Assembly (NCBI RefSeq): GCF_003313465.1
Contig: NZ_KZ845665.1
Location: forward strand, 372,001 to 436,000
Origin: Thermoflavimicrobium daqui
GTDB lineage: Bacteria; Bacillota; Bacilli; Thermoactinomycetales; Thermoactinomycetaceae
Length of the DNA: 64,000 nucleotides
Reading direction: 5' to 3'
A program made the translations under genes and the position numbers. The first letter of the stretch is position 1; the number at the start of each line of letters is the position of its first letter. Positions 62,117-64,000 of the stretch are shown in pieces. A model generated the notes under the pieces. The model was not told where the DNA came from. It made no database searches and saw only the letters and a program-made list of their open reading frames with translations.

Positions 62117-62170
62117 TTATAATGGTTGATCTGGTGGTGGATCACCAATTATTTGATGTAATAGTTTCAT
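62117..62170 (-). CDS. Micro-ORF encoding MKLLHQIIGDPPPDQPL
   Basis: 17 codons behind GAGGTGAGAAC, starting 38 bases after the stop of the TPR receptor on the same strand and before a terminator. The position is exactly that of pheromone genes in Rap-Phr-like pairs. IIGDPPP links it to the MMIGDPP micro-ORF at 46195. Confidence 0.55.
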   Translation of the reverse strand: MKLLHQIIGDPPPDQPL

Positions 62171-62207
62171 GTTCTCACCTCTTCCCAATGGAATATGAAT
62201 TTTGAAA

Positions 62208-63330
62208 TTAATCTCTTGGGGGAAATGTAGTTTGTTTTCGCTTTATATTCTGTTTCACTTCCAATTGTATAGCAACCTGAAAGTATTGGTCTACACATTT
62301 TTTATACTTATCTACATTTAGATCTTCATAGCTTTTGGCCATTTTCATTAGTATCTTACTTTGTTGTTCTAAGAGATTATATTTTTCAGCGATTTTCAAT
62401 GCCTCTGTATAAAACTTGTTAGCTTTTAGGTTTGACTTTTTTTTCACAAGGAGATCACCCATTGCTACTTTAGAGTCTAGAATATAAAAGTCATTTTTTG
62501 ATTGGATACTTAAAGATATGGCTTCCTCTATTGCCGACTGTGACAGCTCTACTTTTTCAGTTTCTAAGTATAATAAACCTAATGATGTATATATTGGTGC
62601 GAGTAGGTATTTATTCCTGATCTTGTGTTTTAGCCCCAAAGACGATTTGAAACATATTTCTGCATTTCGAAAGTAACCCTTTTTACTGTAAATATCGGCT
62701 AGGGTAGCCCAAAGTTCAAAGGAACGATCATACATTCGATTTATTCGTGCCATTTCGATCCCTTCAAATGCATAGCAAATAGCTTGCTCAAACAGTTCCA
62801 ATTTGTTGCATAAGTGAGCTCTCATTTGATATAGATTAAGAACGGTTTCTGAGCTGACGATATGGAGTATTTTAGACCAAATTTTTTCAATTAATGCTAG
62901 TGCTTCATCATCTCTGTTTAACTTCTCTAGATAAATCACCTTGTTTATATAAAGGTTATGCTCAATGTAGCTTCGGTTCCCATCATGAACAAAATATTTT
63001 AATCCTTCTTCTACAAAAAATAATGCTTGATCTAGATTGTTTAAACGATGGTGGATTCTACCTAACCCGTTAAAGCTAGCAGCTTTTAGGTTAGTACAAT
63101 TTTTTTCGGGATGACAATCAACTAGTTTTATCGTTTTTTGATAGTGTTCTATGGATTCATTCCATTTTCCAAGACCCTCATAGTATTTCCCTTTTAGATA
63201 AGAAATATCAATGAGTAAAAGGTTATTTTTATCAATGTCCAACTCCCCTAATATTTCCCCTAATATTTCCCATGCTTCTTCAAAGTTAACCATGTCTATA
63301 TAATGACTGGCTTGCTCGAAAAGGAAGAGT
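62208..63330 (-). pseudogene. TPR receptor without its N-terminal domain
   Basis: About 370 residues of TPR repeats (NLKAASFNGLGRIHHRLNNL; DRSFELWATLADIYSKKGYF), clearly homologous to the receptor at 49668. The XRE domain is absent. Upstream the frame continues only into antisense of a PHP gene (junction near 63310-63330), so the apparent start at 63377 is false. The C-terminus (KRKQTTFPPRD) looks natural. Confidence 0.65.
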
Positions 63331-64000
63331 AGACTTACATGTACATACAAACTTTGGATTGGGGAAATATAGTCCAACTGAAATCGTCAAAGCTGCCAAA
63401 TTTTTAGGGATAGAAGCAATTGCAATTACAGATTATATGTCAGTTCAAGGATTAGATGAAGCCAATAAGATAGGAAAAAAATTAGGAATATATGTTGTCC
63501 CTGGTATAGAAATACCAGTGAGAGAGTTAGGACAAATAGAAAAAATTATTGGATATGGTGAGGGTTTAAGAAAAGAAAGATTTATTAAATCCTTAAAAAA
63601 CGCTCCTCTCTCAACTAAAAAAACTATTCAATTAATCAAAGATTATCAAGGTATCTCAGTACTTTCATATTCAGAAAGGATACCTTCTATTATTGAACTG
63701 TTGATTGATATGGGATTAGATGGGGTTGAGGTTATTCATCCCTGTTTAACTAAAAAGGAACAAATAAAGTGGAAAATGTTTGCTCGTAAACATCGCTTAT
63801 TATTATTTGGTGGTAGCAATTTTCAGGGCTCTTCTATTAACAATTCCATACTATTAGGACTAGGACATCGGAATTTAAAGAATGTAGATGTCCCTTATGG
63901 GTACTTTACAAGAGGGATTTTAGGAATTAAGCAAGCACCTCTTATGGAAGGAGTTACAGACGTTACTAAACTTACTCTAGAGGAAAAGCTAGGATTAATA
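63314..64000 (+). pseudogene. PHP-domain protein, degenerate and 5'-truncated
   Basis: The frame opens without a start at the receptor junction and runs past the window end. GRVDLHVHTNFGLGKYSP keeps the first metal motif, but ITDYMSVQG replaces ITDHD and GGSNFQG replaces GSDFHG. LSYSER also stands where the intact relative at 42970 has LAHPG. PGIEIP is kept. Catalysis is unlikely. Confidence 0.6.

Overview
The window looks like a chromosome segment of a low-GC, spore-forming Bacillota. The signs are a YhcN/YlaJ-type spore lipoprotein, a complete comG competence operon followed by yqzE, the trmK/Nif3-like pair, a GpsB/DivIVA-type protein, Bacillus-like Shine-Dalgarno sequences and frequent TTG/GTG starts. 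Bacillales is likely. A Thermoactinomycetaceae-type host is my guess, based on the large TPR regulators and a type A-like RNase P RNA; it is not proven.

Bases 1-45,700 are mostly ordinary chromosome. They hold the 3' end of hppD; an M1 peptidase; trmK and a Nif3-like gene; rnpB; a TPP riboswitch followed by tenI-thiO-thiS-thiG; a small decayed patch (frameshifted padR, MT-A70 and TnpB relics); an arsR/SRPBCC pair; an FtsW/RodA-type gene; a cation antiporter; sporulation and envelope genes; carbonic anhydrase and msrA; a cysteine desulfurase with thiI; an M20-like protein with a lost active site; terC behind a folded leader; comGA-comGG with aroK and yqzE; ispG; cydAB; vanW; two tandem DUF348/G5/3D proteins; an unassigned structured RNA (42589-42752); a PHP phosphoesterase; and pgpA. 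The sulfur-handling genes connect: the desulfurase and ThiI can supply sulfur for thiamine thiazole and for tRNA thiouridine, and ThiO, ThiS, ThiG and TenI build the thiazole under TPP control.

Four tRNA genes (fMet, Asp, a CAT-anticodon tRNA, Val) lie at 45726-46050. The 3' 45 bases of tRNA-Val are repeated at 60687-60731 with one mismatch, so 46006-60731 is a genomic island of about 14.7 kb. It contains a truncated tyrosine integrase, broken TPR regulators, a TPR receptor with an XRE domain, three small paralogues, an extra murA, truncated PIG-L and WbqC genes, Tn554-type remnants, a NUDIX hydrolase and a frameshifted nucleoside kinase. To the right of attR, duplicated attL-side sequence and more phage-derived relics suggest several generations of insertion at this site.

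The most interesting signal is a set of seven tiny open reading frames (9-17 codons), each behind a strong ribosome binding site, six of which encode a D-x-P or D-P-P motif. One sits directly downstream of a TPR receptor (62117-62170). One is nested in frame at the 3' end of the other receptor (49668-49721). Five form two related clusters at the island ends. I infer a peptide-receptor signalling family of RRNPP type with unusually short, leaderless peptides. I do not recognise it as a described system.
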